Assembly (NCBI GenBank): GCA_047495785.1 | Contig: JBLDXI010000024.1 | Coordinates: forward strand, 3,348,001 to 3,412,000 | DNA: 64,000 nucleotides | Origin: Lepidodermella squamata | Lineage: Eukaryota > Gastrotricha | Direction of reading: 5' to 3' | Part shown: positions 46,401 to 58,747 of the stretch, piece after piece | Position numbering within the stretch: the stretch's first letter is position 1 | How the letters are laid out: every line of letters starts with the position of its first letter | Program-made: the position numbers and the translations under genes | Notes under the pieces: generated by a model | The model's database searches: none | Told to the model about the DNA's origin: nothing | Seen by the model: the letters and a program-made list of their open reading frames with translations, nothing else

Positions 46401-49400
46401 TCATACTGCTACTCGAGTTGATAAAAGCAACGAGCTGAGCGAACGCTTTGGCATCAGTTATCGATACGAGATTGAAAGTGTTGAAAGAGTCGTAACAATA
46501 ACCACGAGCGTCGAAAGGGCTTGTTTTCGTTACGGAACTGATTACAGCAGTAGATTTAGGATGCGCACATATCAAAAAGAAGGATAGCTCACGTGACAAG
46601 CTTGTAGCAGGTCGATCCGACTGATGTGAAGCCTTCAGGGCAAAGATCTGAGCAAGTGGCAGCCGAAGGCACCGTGCAAACAGGGATTGACAGGTCTTGG
46701 CAATTACGGGTGTAGATGTACTGATTGTTGTTAATCCGAGTGCATGGTTGGTACCAATTGTTACTCCACGGCAGAGATGCTAGCCTGTTGTTAGGATAAG
46801 TTTCCCATGTCGATGGCTCACCCTCCCATTTGTAAGCCGCTGCAAGAAGAAAATCAGTGATTAAAACATATTGAGGTGGCCTTCTCACTCTTGTTTCTGA
46901 GGACCAAATCAAGCCAGAACCCCTCCTTTTGCATTTCGTTCATGGCTCGAGTCATCACTTGGGTCTCGTAGCGCTGCAACAGCGTCAGTGGCCGCAGCCC
47001 AGCGGCCTGGCATTTGCTTACCATTTTAGGCCTATCAGCCGTATCACTGAATAGCCAAACGCATTTATCAGCAGCGATTCGATAGCCAGCGTTGAGTTTG
47101 GTGAGACCGGAATCATCACTAGGCGCTTGACATTCTGAAAATTTCGCATTTGGTATAACCTCATATACTTTTAACTATATGTAACTTCAATGAAGAGTGA
47201 AAAAACGGATTAGAATAAAATGGATAGGACGAGACAGTTTTAGAGTTTAGAGCCTGTAATAGTCTGAGGGTCTAACTTGAGTGAAGTGGGAATTCTAATA
47301 AGCTATAGTAATCGTCGAATTTTCAAAAAATTGATGCCCAACTTGTGAGACAACTTGTCAATCTAACTTCTCACCTAAGCAAGTAGTCGGTGTATTTGCA
47401 TACTCGCAAATGAAGCGAAATTTCGTAGACGTGTCGAATGATGTTATGTTACCGGCAGGTCCAGTTGTAACAGTCCTTGAATTATTGCAGAACGGGATGA
47501 GTAAGTTGTCAGCTTTTGACAGAAGCGCAGCATAGCAATCTGGCGTTGTTGGCCAAGATGAGTCTCCGATTATTGATTCTGCGAAAGACGTGATTTTCGT
47601 TTAATTACGCTACAGCCAATAACTTACTGCTCAAAGCTTGAGTAGCATTGCCGGCCGAGTTTGGCCATGTCCATATACCATAAGAATCTGCAAGAGTCGT
47701 CACAGCGGCTATAATTTCTCGCTTAAAGTCTTACTGAGAGATAGAGAGGTCCAGTAGTAAGGATCGACGGCTTTAGCGTGGTTTACCAAGGTTTGTACTT
47801 TATTCGCAGTGTCTGGGGCGACAAGATAGGCTCCCATTTTAGAGCATGTCCAACTTGCATCATCCCAGGTAGCACTTATAAACAGACTATTATATGCATT
47901 TTCGGGAGTGAGAGGGTAATATTACGTTTCATTGGAGAAAAAGACGCAGGTATCAGATTTTGTCGAAGGATCCGAGTATCTTACAAAGGGGCATTTGCAA
48001 CATCCATCCTATAGAAAATTATAAATAGATTATATGTTTGTTACCCGGCTTCGAAAATAAACAAATCAGGAAAATGGATTATAATCAGGAAAATAGCACT
48101 CGAAGTTTATTCATATCTCGATACACAACCCGCACTCCATTTCACGAGTTTAATTTGGGAGAGTAAACTTACATTGACACAGTCGGGGGGTGCTTGAGTT
48201 GTTACTGTTAAGGTAGCGCCATTGCCGTACAAACCAGCCTTTTGGCACAGCACTCTAGCAGTGTGGTAAATATCGTCGGTCCACCACATGTCGTCTATGT
48301 GATCCAATGCCCCTGCGTATAAGGCATCGACCGCCGGCCAAAACATGAATGCATACATATTCGTATACAAATTGTCCCAAGGATGAACATCTAGGGCATC
48401 ACTGGCTACCAGGTAGTTACCGCCCAGCCACATCCAAGTCGACGAGTCCACGGCCAACCCAGTGAAATACGCGTTACCAGTCGACAACATGTTGTTGTGA
48501 TTTGCAGCAACGCGCAGCCACATTATAGCACTCTCGGTGTTGGCAAGAAACAGATCGGTTGACCCACCCTTGCACCAATTACGGCCATTAAGTACACTTG
48601 TCGGATCCCATCCAGGATTCTGGTAACACATCTTACCCCACTTATACCAGCCGGCACCAGTTGGGCAGAACCAACACGCCGAATTCACTTCGCAGATGTA
48701 CCGAGCTGAACTGTTGAACATGTTGCTACCGACAGGCAAGTACCACTGAGAGCGAGACTTGCTGTATGCCAAGTATGCAACAAAGTTGTTGGACCCGTCG
48801 CTATACGCAGTAGGGCGCGTTTGCCAGATGAGGTAACTCCACGGTGACGGAGAAGGCGTAAATTGATTTGTGGAGATGTCGGTATTCCTTATGGGCCCAG
48901 TGCCATCGGACCAGTACCATATGCCATCTGGATCTCCGGTATAGCTAGTGTAAGTATAGTAATTGGCACCAGGCATCTTGCGAGCTCGGCGAACCCAGTC
49001 TTGCAAGCCAATAAAGTAGAACCTGTCAATATTCAAATTCTCCACACCACCATTCATGATGAACTTGTATTCATCCAATGAGTTGAAATTCACAAAGGAA
49101 GCTCCGTTGGCAAGCTTGAATACCAACAGACTTGAACAAAATTGACGTAAAATTAGCTTGTAACTTACGCAAGTTTTCAGGGCATTCATATAGGTTGTTG
49201 AGTGGCTGTATCAGACATGTTTTCTTACTTTAAATTTTATCATTAAGAGGAGTCTTACGGAGCCACGAAGTAACAAGCATCATAGCACTCAGAATAGACA
49301 TAGCCAGACGGACAAGTAGCTAAAAATGGCAATCACAGCGTGGGATCACACAGTTAAACGAGCTTACGTTTAGTTGGGCACTTTGAGAATGAGCAGGTCT

Positions 49401-52400
49401 GTTGGTAACCATAAGTTCCTGACATTTGGCAAACCACTTTGGCCGTGTCTGTGCTTGAAGCTGCTGTCCACTGAGAAGCTGACTGATCGCTGATTCCTGT
49501 AAAGCTATTCGACTTGCTGATGGAGGTGACCATATAGGCATATGGCGCTGATCCTGATGATGAGGCCAAGTCGAAGGAATCAGAACTTGACACGCCGGAT
49601 CCATCAGACCATTCGTAGCCTCCTCCGCTTGCTGTTCCAAGCCCTATCCAAATCTTAGTTCCGCTGGACAACATGCCAACTTGAGCGGTTATCATTCTGA
49701 CATACATGGTTGTCATTTCAGTTTTGGGATACCACAAGTCAGCGTTGGCGTCAAGGTTTGCACAGACAGTTTTTTTAGCATCATAAGTGCCTTCATCGTC
49801 ATCCGTAAGCCCTCTGAAGCAATAAGTGCCGAACTTGAACCACCCAATCGGACAGATGGTGCATGCCGAGTTATACTCACAAACGTACGGAGCTTGATAG
49901 TTGAAGTTGTTATCACTTCCAACAGGCAAGTACCACACAGAGTTTCTTGTATCCCATCGCAAGAATGTGATGTAAGGGGCACTGTTCTTGTCACCGGAGA
50001 TTGTTGGCTGCTTTTCCCATATCAGAAAGTCGTATGGATCGGCGCCAGAAACGAAAGTTCCAGCGATTGAATCGTATGAAATTGGTTTTTCTGGAATAGT
50101 ATCATCCTGCCAGGTCCAAATTCCATCGGCATCGCCCGTGTAGCCATTGATCCCGATGGCTAGATTGCCACTAGACCGGCGAACCCAGTCACCCAGACCG
50201 ATGAACCAATCCTTCTTCTTGTCCAAAAATGTCGTTACGTATTTGAACTCGCTACTTGTATTTAGGTTCACTAGTGTGGAGCTTGCTTTTACCTTATTTC
50301 AAAGAGCTGAACGTGAGAACGAATTCTAGCAACGATATGCTTCAACTCACGCAATCAGCAAGTGCGTCCATGTAGCTCGCCGCAGTACTGTAAATGGAAC
50401 AGATAGATAGTCCGAATTCCTGGACAAAAGGGACAGCTTGACCTTACCTAACAACTTTGTAACATGAGTCAAAACATGCCGAGTAAGTGAAACCATCCGG
50501 GCAAGTAGCTGCCATGAAAGTACTTAGTACTTACCAACTTTAGGAGAAAACAAAGCGGGAGAACTTACGAGTAATTGGACACTTTTTGTAACAGGCGTAC
50601 TGCGTAGCAGCCGCTGATGGGATAACATCGCCCTCGCATGCGATTTTCTGCGATGTTTATTTTTATAGATATCCCGCTGATTTACAAAGTCATACATTTC
50701 CGCTATTCGAACACGGAGAATCATGCCAGCCGTCGAACATCATAGCAGCACATTGGCTACCGGACTGATCATTAGGCTCTAGCCCACCAGCAAGTCTCCA
50801 GTTCGCATGGTAAGGGCTCGCCATGACCTTACCAGCCGTGTCCCAATAGTAATCAGCTAGGAATTGTTGACATGAATTATTGATTGAACACGCAGAAATG
50901 AGCTTACAATCGAGGTGGTTATATCCGATCCAAGCTTGGTAATTCCAAATTCGCCACAAATTGTCGAAACCTCCATTTCCAGTGTTATAGTTAACATCAA
51001 GCCCCCAAGCCCAGTAGAAAGGCTCGAACTGTTGCCTGATAGTAGCTAGGAAACCATTCTTTGCCTGGCAAATCTGTTCAGCTTTCAGCCGGTTCACATA
51101 ATCATTCCCCCAGTTTCCGCCTGTTGAAACACCCGTCGAGTAGCATCTGTCGAAAATTCTCATGTTTTCGATCTTATTCCGGCTTGTGCCAGGTTTGCAA
51201 ACGGGCATTGTCGAACACGGATTCCGAATCATGCAAACCATCGGCTGGTAACTCCACCAGTAGTCGTATGTCCGCAACATAGGCCGCTTTTTGTGCTGAG
51301 GAAGTAATATTAGATTTACTATGCTCATCAATCTGGTATCTTACCGGAATCATGCAGATGAACTCAACGTCATAACGAGGCTCACCGCTGTACCACAAGG
51401 TGCTATCGACTTCCACAGGTGGATAGGTGTGCCAGTACCATTTATTTTGCGAATGGTCCCGATATCCACCAATCAATAGGCAAAGGTCATTCCATACGTC
51501 TACGCTCATGTCCACAGGCTTCTTGTCCAACTGAATATTCAGCTCCGTCGCTAGCCATTTCACGAAGTTGCCCATTTTAGCCTGAGGGTCGCCTGACTCG
51601 AACGTGGCCAGCGTAGCGCCGGCATGAGTACAGGAAGCATAAGCGTACATTGGCCGAGTTGTGTAGTCATTAAAATTCCACGATGAAGGCGTGTTCACAA
51701 CAAAGTAGCAGTTGTTATCCTGCAGAAAAGTTCCACAAGGGCAGCAGTTGTCGACAGTTTGTGCTGGAAGATTACAAAATTATCAAATAATCCTAGTTCC
51801 AGCTAAAATGTCAAAATACGGGCTGATGTGAATCCGGACGGATAGGCACTAGGGTCAAGGCTGAATTTTTTATAAACACTGTCGGCCGTCCAGGTTTTCG
51901 CGTTCTGACTTGTGAACGTTTGATGACCAGCGTAGGAGTTTGTATCAGCTAGAAAATTGAATGGCATTATCACATTTTTGAACCTTGAAAGAAGTTGATA
52001 CTAACGAATAGTGCAGTCGTTTCCCGTCCAGCCATTAGGGCAGTGGCATCTTTGGGTTATGATGAATAATCACGAGCTTTAAGTTAAAATCAAGCTTACT
52101 GATTTCCTCCGGCGACTAAGCACCAGCCACCTGGAATATTATTGCCGTAAACAACCGATGAATATTTATATATGATCAATGATCAAATACCGTTAGAACA
52201 GGCCGGGTGGCAGACAGCTGGTATAAAAAATAAGTCACGCTATTTCTATTGATTTTTCTGTCTACTTACCTGTCTCGCAACGTGTCCCTCGCCAGAAGTA
52301 CGGATTGCAAGTACATTGGCTGAAAAGTTGGATTCTAGCTAAACTAGTCAAAACTACACATGGGACCTACTTTGGACCTGAACAGTTGCCTCCGTTATAG

Positions 52401-55400
52401 CACCAATCATCTTGGCAGTACCCTTAGACGCGAAAATGTTATTTTTCCGTGCTATCTGTTAAACTTAGGTTTACTGACATTGATCACATGCGTCGCCTTT
52501 CCACAGAAAGTCGCAAGTACAGTTGTTGAGAGCTATGCAAGTGCCATGGCTGTTGCATTCGTTCGAAGACGGACAGGCGGCCAATTTGCAGCTGGGGCCT
52601 TTCCACCCAAATGAACACTGGCAAACCTCAGGATTAACACAAGTTCCCCCATTAGCGCAACCAGTCGAGCAAACAGCTGTAATACTCAAATATATTCGTG
52701 TGAGACATTGCAAAACTAGGCTAAGTACGTGTTTGGCATTGTGCGCCAGACCATCCAGTCGGGCATTTGCATTTGTTCGGCGCGGTACAGTTGCCTCCAT
52801 TTTGGCACGATGGATTGCAAACAGCTGTCGAATGTTCGAGATTATGCTATCAATAGGGCAAAGATCAAACTAACGTGTAGTGCATAGTGTGCCGTTCCAC
52901 TTTGACGTATCACAAGTGCATACGTTTGGTGAACTACATGTGCCACTATTCTGGCAGCTTGGATTGCAAACAGCTATAATTCAGGCGATTATAGCTTGAT
53001 TTTTAAACGTATATACCTACCGATATCACACACAGTGCCGTTGTAGCCTGATTGGCAGGTGCACTTATTAGGGGCGGTACAATTTCCATTTACGCACGCA
53101 GGGCTACAGATCGCTATGAATGGAACCTATCCTAGAACAATACTTCGAATTTTACTGAAATATTACGTGTGTTACAGGTCGGCCCGGTATAATTGCCTGT
53201 ACACTGGCATGTATTTAGCGCAATGCATGTCCCGCCATTGTTGCATGTCGATACGCACGTGGCTGTCGAAACGGAGAAATGTTTGCAATTGTTTAAAAAA
53301 TTCACTTTTTAAAACACACGAGCTGGCGTTGTAGGTATAGCTGTGGTAAATCAAAGCATTAGGAATAAGTTACAAGAACAGATGGTATTCCTCACGTGTC
53401 TCACAGTAGCGGCCAGTATAACCAGAGGCACATGCGCATACCTTGTTAGGGCCGGTCCCGCCGCAAGTCCCACCATTTACACACGGGGGTAACCCATCGT
53501 TTGCCGGAGTGCCATCGTCGCAGACAGAACTGACACCGCTTGCTTCATGAACATAATTAGAGCGAACAATTCAACGCTACTTAGATTATCGGAATTATTC
53601 GCTGTGGAATAATAGCTACACTTTATTTGTTCTGAGGACTGAGGATGATGATGAAATCCTGATAAATGTGGAATCTTACTCACTTCATACGTTTCCCGAC
53701 TTCCAAATCACAGGAATATTTCCTGAAGAGCAGCAAGATATATTTATATACCGAAAGTTAGTCTTATTTCCAACGAGGCGATTTCGGACACTTCTGACAA
53801 GTGCACAAAGTAGGATCCTCGAACTAATGGGTATTTTCGGCGCCAAAGTTCATGACCAAAGCCCCCCCCCCCCTGTATTTTTTGGAGATTTTCCACTTAG
53901 GGCTGGCGAACATTTTTTATTTTGGCCTTAAATCTGTTCACAAATGCTTATATGACCTTTAAACCGAATATGAATATTCACAGTGAGCTCTCCGACATGA
54001 ACCCAGTTGTGTCCGAAATTATTCGAATCAGGTTTCCTTCAATACCTGGTACAGGAAAAATTTATTTTAGCCGAGTTGGTACTAGACTATTGATGTTATC
54101 AAGGCTTATCTTTTTGCATGTAGCGCTTACAAAAAATTCGGAGCAAAGCATGAAAAACTCGGTTTTGTCCAAAATAAGACCATATCACTTCTTCGTGAAT
54201 TAATTGCTCGATTTCATTCTCGCTTGCAAGATTCGTAAAAATCGCGCGGGCCCTCAAGCAATTGTCTACTTTGTCAGAAAATCCAGTTCTGACGAATTTT
54301 CACAAATTCGGCACACAATTTGGAATACGTAGAATACGCGGAATGATCTATTTTCTATAATTGTATCCAAATCTCTATTCATGCGAAATTATCATATTTC
54401 ACCTGACTCTTTAAAGTACTCTTAATCATCACAATGATAGCTATCGGACCGTGCGATTATTGATCTTATGTACCCAGAATGTGACATGTAATTAAGACAT
54501 ACAGCCGCAGTACAGTCCGTATCTGCCGCTTGGACATCGGCAGTATTGTCCAGCAACACACGTGCCTCCGTTGTCGCAGCTTAAACTGCTTGTGGATTGA
54601 TCACAGAAAGGTGCTTTTAAAAGACATATTGCATGAGCAATAAAAGTAACAAGAAATTGAAACTCACATGTTTCACAATAACGGCCAGTGTAGTATTGTG
54701 GGCATGTGCAAGCAGTTTTTGTGCAAGTTGCGCCATTTCGGCATGATGGGTAACCCCACATGCCAGTAGTGCCATCGTTACATATGTAGCCAACAGTGCC
54801 AGCTGTAAAAATGCGGATATTCAAACCTTAACTAATTGAAACTGAATTAAATTTCAAGCGCATGCAAAAATACGAGACAACAAATCATATAACTAGTCGA
54901 AGTATATCGCTAGCGTCGTTGAATTACTCGGGTGACTAGTAAAAAGCGGTGTTTTTAAATGTCAACGAGAGGCAAAAACAAACGAGAGGCTTTCACTTAT
55001 CTCCTTGAAACTGACGTAAACAATCCTAAATCCGAGTTATTCAACGATGCCAACGAAATCACCCCTAATTCAGTCGCAATTTTTATAACGCCTAGGTTCA
55101 ACTAACCGTTGTCACATGTTACGCCGTAGCTGGGACTTGGGCAAAGACAGCGTTTGTTAGATGATCCCCTGCAAATGCCTCCGTTGCAATCATTATCATG
55201 GTTGCACGTATCGCCCCCGCCTTGAACATTAAAATGACGATATAAACATCCAGTTAAATAACCACGGTCAGCTTTTCAGTCAGGTTTTTCCGTCGCCAAT
55301 CGGTGAATTCGTGGACTTATCTTAGGAGGCTGGAGAGGCTAAAAACTCTATTACAGGCGTTGAATGCTAGCTAAAACGTAGCAAGCTAACAAAGTCCAAA

Positions 55401-55763
55401 TTTCGAATATTGACATGCGATGGATTGTCTAAAATCTCCACACACATTACAGGATTTTTAGAGATTTTCAAAGATGCAAGAGTCACCATGAAAAATGAAA
55501 CTTTTCTGCAACTTTTGCCCAACCCAATATAAGTTGTCGAATTCGTCGGCTTTCAAAGGTTGCTCGATTGTTGCCTCATTGAAACTAAAGTTACTATACT
55601 TGTTACAATTATTCCACGAATAGACCGCTTCAGACCAATACCGATTGGCGATTGAAAAGCCGTGGTAAACATATGAAGGACCCGCCGTACAACAAAGCTT
55701 ACTTGCCAAAGGCGCCGATGTAACCAAAAACAGGATGCAAATTAATCCCCAAAAAGTCTTCAT
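38568..55763 (-). CDS. GML-3: third tandem giant EGF / C-type lectin / discoidin / FReD / sushi protein (about 4,320 aa)
   Basis: Same exon order as GML-2. Key exon lengths match (61, 111, 147, 21, 419, 388, 161, 925, 424, 672, 2286, 1698, 86 nt) or differ by multiples of three (exon 3 135 nt, exon 27 942 nt, exon 35 three nt longer). No internal stop was seen in the exons checked. The final stop follows CTCKFNG at 38568. Compared with GML-2, the lectin and discoidin parts have diverged while the FReD-sushi end is almost identical. The exons of the galactose-type CTLD differ most from copies 1 and 2 (WLQGQPDYSG..., WRDSGIGLND). Function inferred as for GML-2: secreted multivalent glycan or surface recognition. 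Confidence 0.8.
40463..43470 (-). CDS. GML-3 exons 42-43: FReDs 1-4
   Basis: Exon 42 42799-43470, exon 43 40463-42748. The same coordinates as GML-2 shifted by exactly 24,699. Only scattered substitutions (for example YYSEFY for YYNEFY). FReD 1 retains the TYDNDTG loop. Confidence 0.85.
43545..45489 (-). CDS. GML-3 exons 37-41: three F5/8C discoidin-like modules
   Basis: Same arrangement as 18846-20788 in GML-2. Exon 37 starts at 45489. Exon 41 (about 43545-44135) marks the point where near-identity to GML-2 begins; the intron just upstream (44136 on) and exons 37-40 are more diverged. Confidence 0.65.
45549..51763 (-). CDS. GML-3 exons 18-36: about ten C-type lectin-like domains
   Basis: Placed exons include 51345-51763, 50908-51295, 50696-50856, 49368-50292, 48173-49114 and 45549-45972. 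The second CTLD has LEPND with WHDSPC (mannose-type). The last has GQPDYSGNNE with LND (galactose-type). The introns at 50857-50907 (51 nt) and 49115-49168 (54 nt) are stop-free multiples of three, so unspliced forms would still be in frame. Confidence 0.8.
52006..55220 (-). CDS. GML-3 exons 2-16: EGF-like module block
   Basis: Placed exons: 55107-55220, 54668-54802, 54503-54613, 53396-53542, micro-exon 53320-53340 (21 nt, GTGTGT donor), and further EGF exons from 53262 down to 52006. Exons 10-16 and their introns are almost base-identical to 27505-28323 in GML-2. Exon 3 is of a different type from that used in GML-1 and GML-2. Intron 4 (53543-54502) is 960 nt and includes a run of ten or more C near 53863. 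Confidence 0.75.
55703..55763 (-). CDS. GML-3 exon 1: signal peptide
   Basis: MKTFWGLICILFLVTSAPLA, then a GTAAGC donor in phase 1. The frame stays open for another 80 codons beyond the donor, but the GML-1 and GML-2 comparison and the EGF exon at 55107-55220 show that the extension is intron. Confidence 0.8.
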
Positions 55764-57060
55764 CCGCTTTTTTGTTCACACGCTCATGCTATTAATCTGC
55801 CAAAAAAGCAACTGATCTGTTCTGAGTGAACTAAAGGTAGACGTATATTTTTGCAACACTCAACTTATTGGAACAAAGTTATTAAGAAATGTTTGACGTT
55901 AAACAAAGGAACTCAATGTTGTTTGAAAATATTTACATTAGTTGCAAGGATACGGCCATCCGACATGGTCAACAATCGTCGCGAAAGTCGAACACGCCTA
56001 GAGAGAGATGTTACATAATTTATTACTTTTCGCCATAAAATGTGTCATTATTCATCATGCTGTATATTCCGATCGGTTATTTTTACATCAGGCAATATTG
56101 AGGGCGGCTTCGCTATTCCCGATAGCAACTACCGGATGACAACATTATTTGTTGGTAAAAAATTGGTGACGGCGAAATCGCAATAAAATGATGAAATTGT
56201 GCCTGAACATTTAAATTTGGGGCTATTTATGTCCAAATTTTAATTAATTACAACTTCGTTAGTGATATATTCAAACGTTTTTATTCTCTCAATTTTACGG
56301 TCATAAGGGCGTAAATTCGACAGATATTTTACAAATAGCTACATTCTCTTTCTCATTTTCCTCGGATAGAAGCCAAATCGAAAATCGAACGAATCATGTG
56401 TAGCGCCAATTTAAATATGTTTCGAGTACGATGTGAAGTTCGTCACTTGTTAAATAATTAAAGGGTGATCAATTCCTTCATTCTATCAAGAATTTCTCAC
56501 GTCATGACGCTGAATAATGCATAGAAGCCTGACTCCTATTTGTTTCCGCCTGCTCATTAGCAACCGCAGACAGATGTCGTGTTTATCGGAATAATAATTT
56601 CTTTTTTTTGAGTGCGATGTAAACATGCGTTCAATAATTCAACAGCGATCAACTTCTCCGTCTTATTGGCATTTTATGTATGATGGACGTTGAAGTCAAT
56701 TGTTAACTTCCGAACGATGCGAAGGTTCTACTTCTTCCCGCCTGGACAATAGCTTGTCGATAGAAATGAAGGTCGATAGATCGTAGATGTGCTTGGCGGA
56801 TAATTCTTTTATAGCTAGTAAGCCGTAATTTTGCAAAGTTGTTTTGTACATGGATATCGATATCGAACATTGGCGACACGCCAGGCTTCATTCATTCTAC
56901 TCGATATATCGAACGGATCGAAAGCATAGAAAAAAATAGGTCGCGTGCCTCTCTTGTTGGCTAGTACTCAACTTCATTCTGGGTTCGATAAAGCTCTCAA
57001 AATAATCAACAAACCGCGAGGGATCGCGAGAGATGGAATGAATTAAGGATTTTTAGTATC
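55764..57060 (-). promoter_or_regulatory. GML-3 5' flank, homologous to the GML-2 flank
   Basis: Block 55924-55990 (GAAAATATTTACATTAGTTG, CAAGGATACGGCCATCCG, ATCGTCGCGAAAGTC) is the conserved core, 161 bp upstream of the ATG. A TATATTTTTG stretch lies near 55842. Patchy similarity to 30880-32180 continues to about 57050 and then stops, marking the right edge of the duplicated unit. Confidence 0.45.
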
Positions 57061-57374
57061 ATGTAGCGTCAAAAACTTAAGCCGATAGGTATCTTTATTG
57101 TTTATTGTAATGTCAGACCATCATTTCAAATAAAATGGAATTCACTTGACACTTGACTTTAACATCTGTCATCCTGTTTTATCTCAAAGGCAAATTTTAC
57201 TGTTTTTTCTGGGGTCCTAGTACATAACGAATGCATAACGAGAAATTTATCTCGGCAGAATTTGTTTAATGTTCTATGTGTTTTCCAGGATTAGCTTGCT
57301 GTTTATTTTCTCGACAGCTGTTTCAACTATAACTCAATTGACCATTCGCACGTGCTCTCTGAGCTCGGTTTGAA

Positions 57375-58302
57375 ATGGATGAAAAACTTGAAAAACAGAA
57401 GCACTCTACCAACGAAATAGGCCATAAAGCTTCGAAAAACGACGAGGAAGAAGGCATGCCGGCATCTGGCAGCAACCGACGGTCCATTCTACCGGTGGTT
57501 TTGAACAACCTCAACACCATCAGCGTTATCCTATGCCACGTCCTTGTCATTGGTCTAGCTTGTAAGAAAAATCATATTTTAATTTAAGAGATTTCGCTAA
57601 ATTTGCTTATTTTTAGGTTTCATGTTCTATATAAACCCTGCCTTAGGGTCTAATTGGTTCTCTTGGCATCCTCTTTTCATGACACTGGCCTTTCTCGGGT
57701 GTTTCACCGAGGCAATTCTGTTATTCAACCCACGAGCTCCCCTGATCGCCGGTTGGTTGTCTAGAAAGAACAAAATTCAGGTCCATTTGTGGCTGCAAGT
57801 TGGCGCCGCTGTTTTCGTTACCTTTGGCTTCCTCGGAATCTATGTTCACCGAGTTATCAACAACAAAGTCCACTTCAAGCCGTTTCATGGCCTCATCGGC
57901 CTCACCGCCTGCATCTTCACCTGGCTCCAGTTCACTGTCAGTCTTTTCTTCGTAGCCCCCGAATCTCTTCAAAGCCGTGTTACGAAAATTATGTCATTTC
58001 ACCAGCTGAAGACGCTTCATACGGCGGCTGGTCTTTTATGCTACCTATCGATGGCTGTTGCTTTTATATTGGGCTTTTCGACGAAATTCTTCGGAAGAGC
58101 TACTGAACAAAGCCAGGCGATATACTACACGTGCTTGGCAGTTTGTGTCCTAATCGCGCTCATAATCATGTTTCAATCGGCCACTTCACTAATGCAGCGT
58201 TTCAAGTTTTGGAGTGTTCACGTTACAAAGTCACCCAGCAACAATTCTGAGTCGATGAATAACAACGTGGAACTCGAGGAAGATGATAATGATGACTATT
58301 AG
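57375..58302 (+). CDS. Cytochrome b561 domain-containing membrane protein (CYB561D1/D2-like), 290 aa
   Basis: Exons 57375-57561 and 57617-58302 (GTAAGA donor, TTTTAG acceptor; 873 nt). The hydrophilic N-terminus of about 40 residues is followed by six hydrophobic segments. Four conserved histidines expected to bind two b hemes are present: NWFSWHPLFM, KIQVHLWLQ, KPFHGLIG and LKTLHTAAG. The family moves electrons across membranes, usually from ascorbate, to reduce ferric iron or monodehydroascorbate. The C-terminus is acidic (VELEEDDNDD). The short length and absence of a DOMON domain point to the D1/D2 branch. It is unrelated to the lectin genes and starts about 320 bp beyond the end of GML-3 flank similarity. 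Confidence 0.85.
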
Positions 58303-58393
58303 CCTACATCTCCTAACTGCCATCCTAATTCTTGCTCACTTGCTCATCCTTGAAATTCTTCCGTGGATGTATTTTTTCGATTGAATTTACTTG

Positions 58394-58399
58394 AATAAA
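58394..58399 (+). terminator. Polyadenylation signal of the b561 gene
   Basis: AATAAA 92 bp past the stop codon. Confidence 0.6.
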
Positions 58400-58747
58400 A
58401 TTGATTCTAATACGTGTTGTTTTAATTTTTAATCATTAGGAAGGAATTAAGGCATTAATGTACTGAAATGGTAGTTGTGAATTGGTAAATGGTTACATCA
58501 CGGTGGCATTAGGAAGCGGTTCCTTCCTTAATACCCATTATCAAATGGAGGCGCATCTTACTACAAATGTCACCCGCGCGCCATTAGACATCCTACTCAA
58601 GTGGCATTAAGACGCCGCGCACCTAATACTGGCGAGCCAGCCATTGTTTAAAATTTCCTCACCTCAAGTTCATTACTCAGAGTTGCGTAAAACACATGCT
58701 GCGACAAAAAACAACTTGCACCTGGTAGTACTAGCTCTCTAGTTCTG
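58400..58747. other. Intergenic segment
   Basis: Between the b561 polyA signal and the first protease ATG. It contains repeated 'GGCATTA' words (near 58505 and 58602) but no supported gene. Confidence 0.4.

Noticed and set aside
53862-53873. Poly-C run in GML-3 intron 4
   Set aside because: Simple homopolymer; possibly a sequencing or assembly effect, nothing functional seen.
55458-55702. Extension of GML-3 exon 1 to a 101-aa secreted peptide
   Set aside because: Possible as an unspliced product, but the GTAAGC donor is conserved in all copies and the extension is broken by stops in GML-2.
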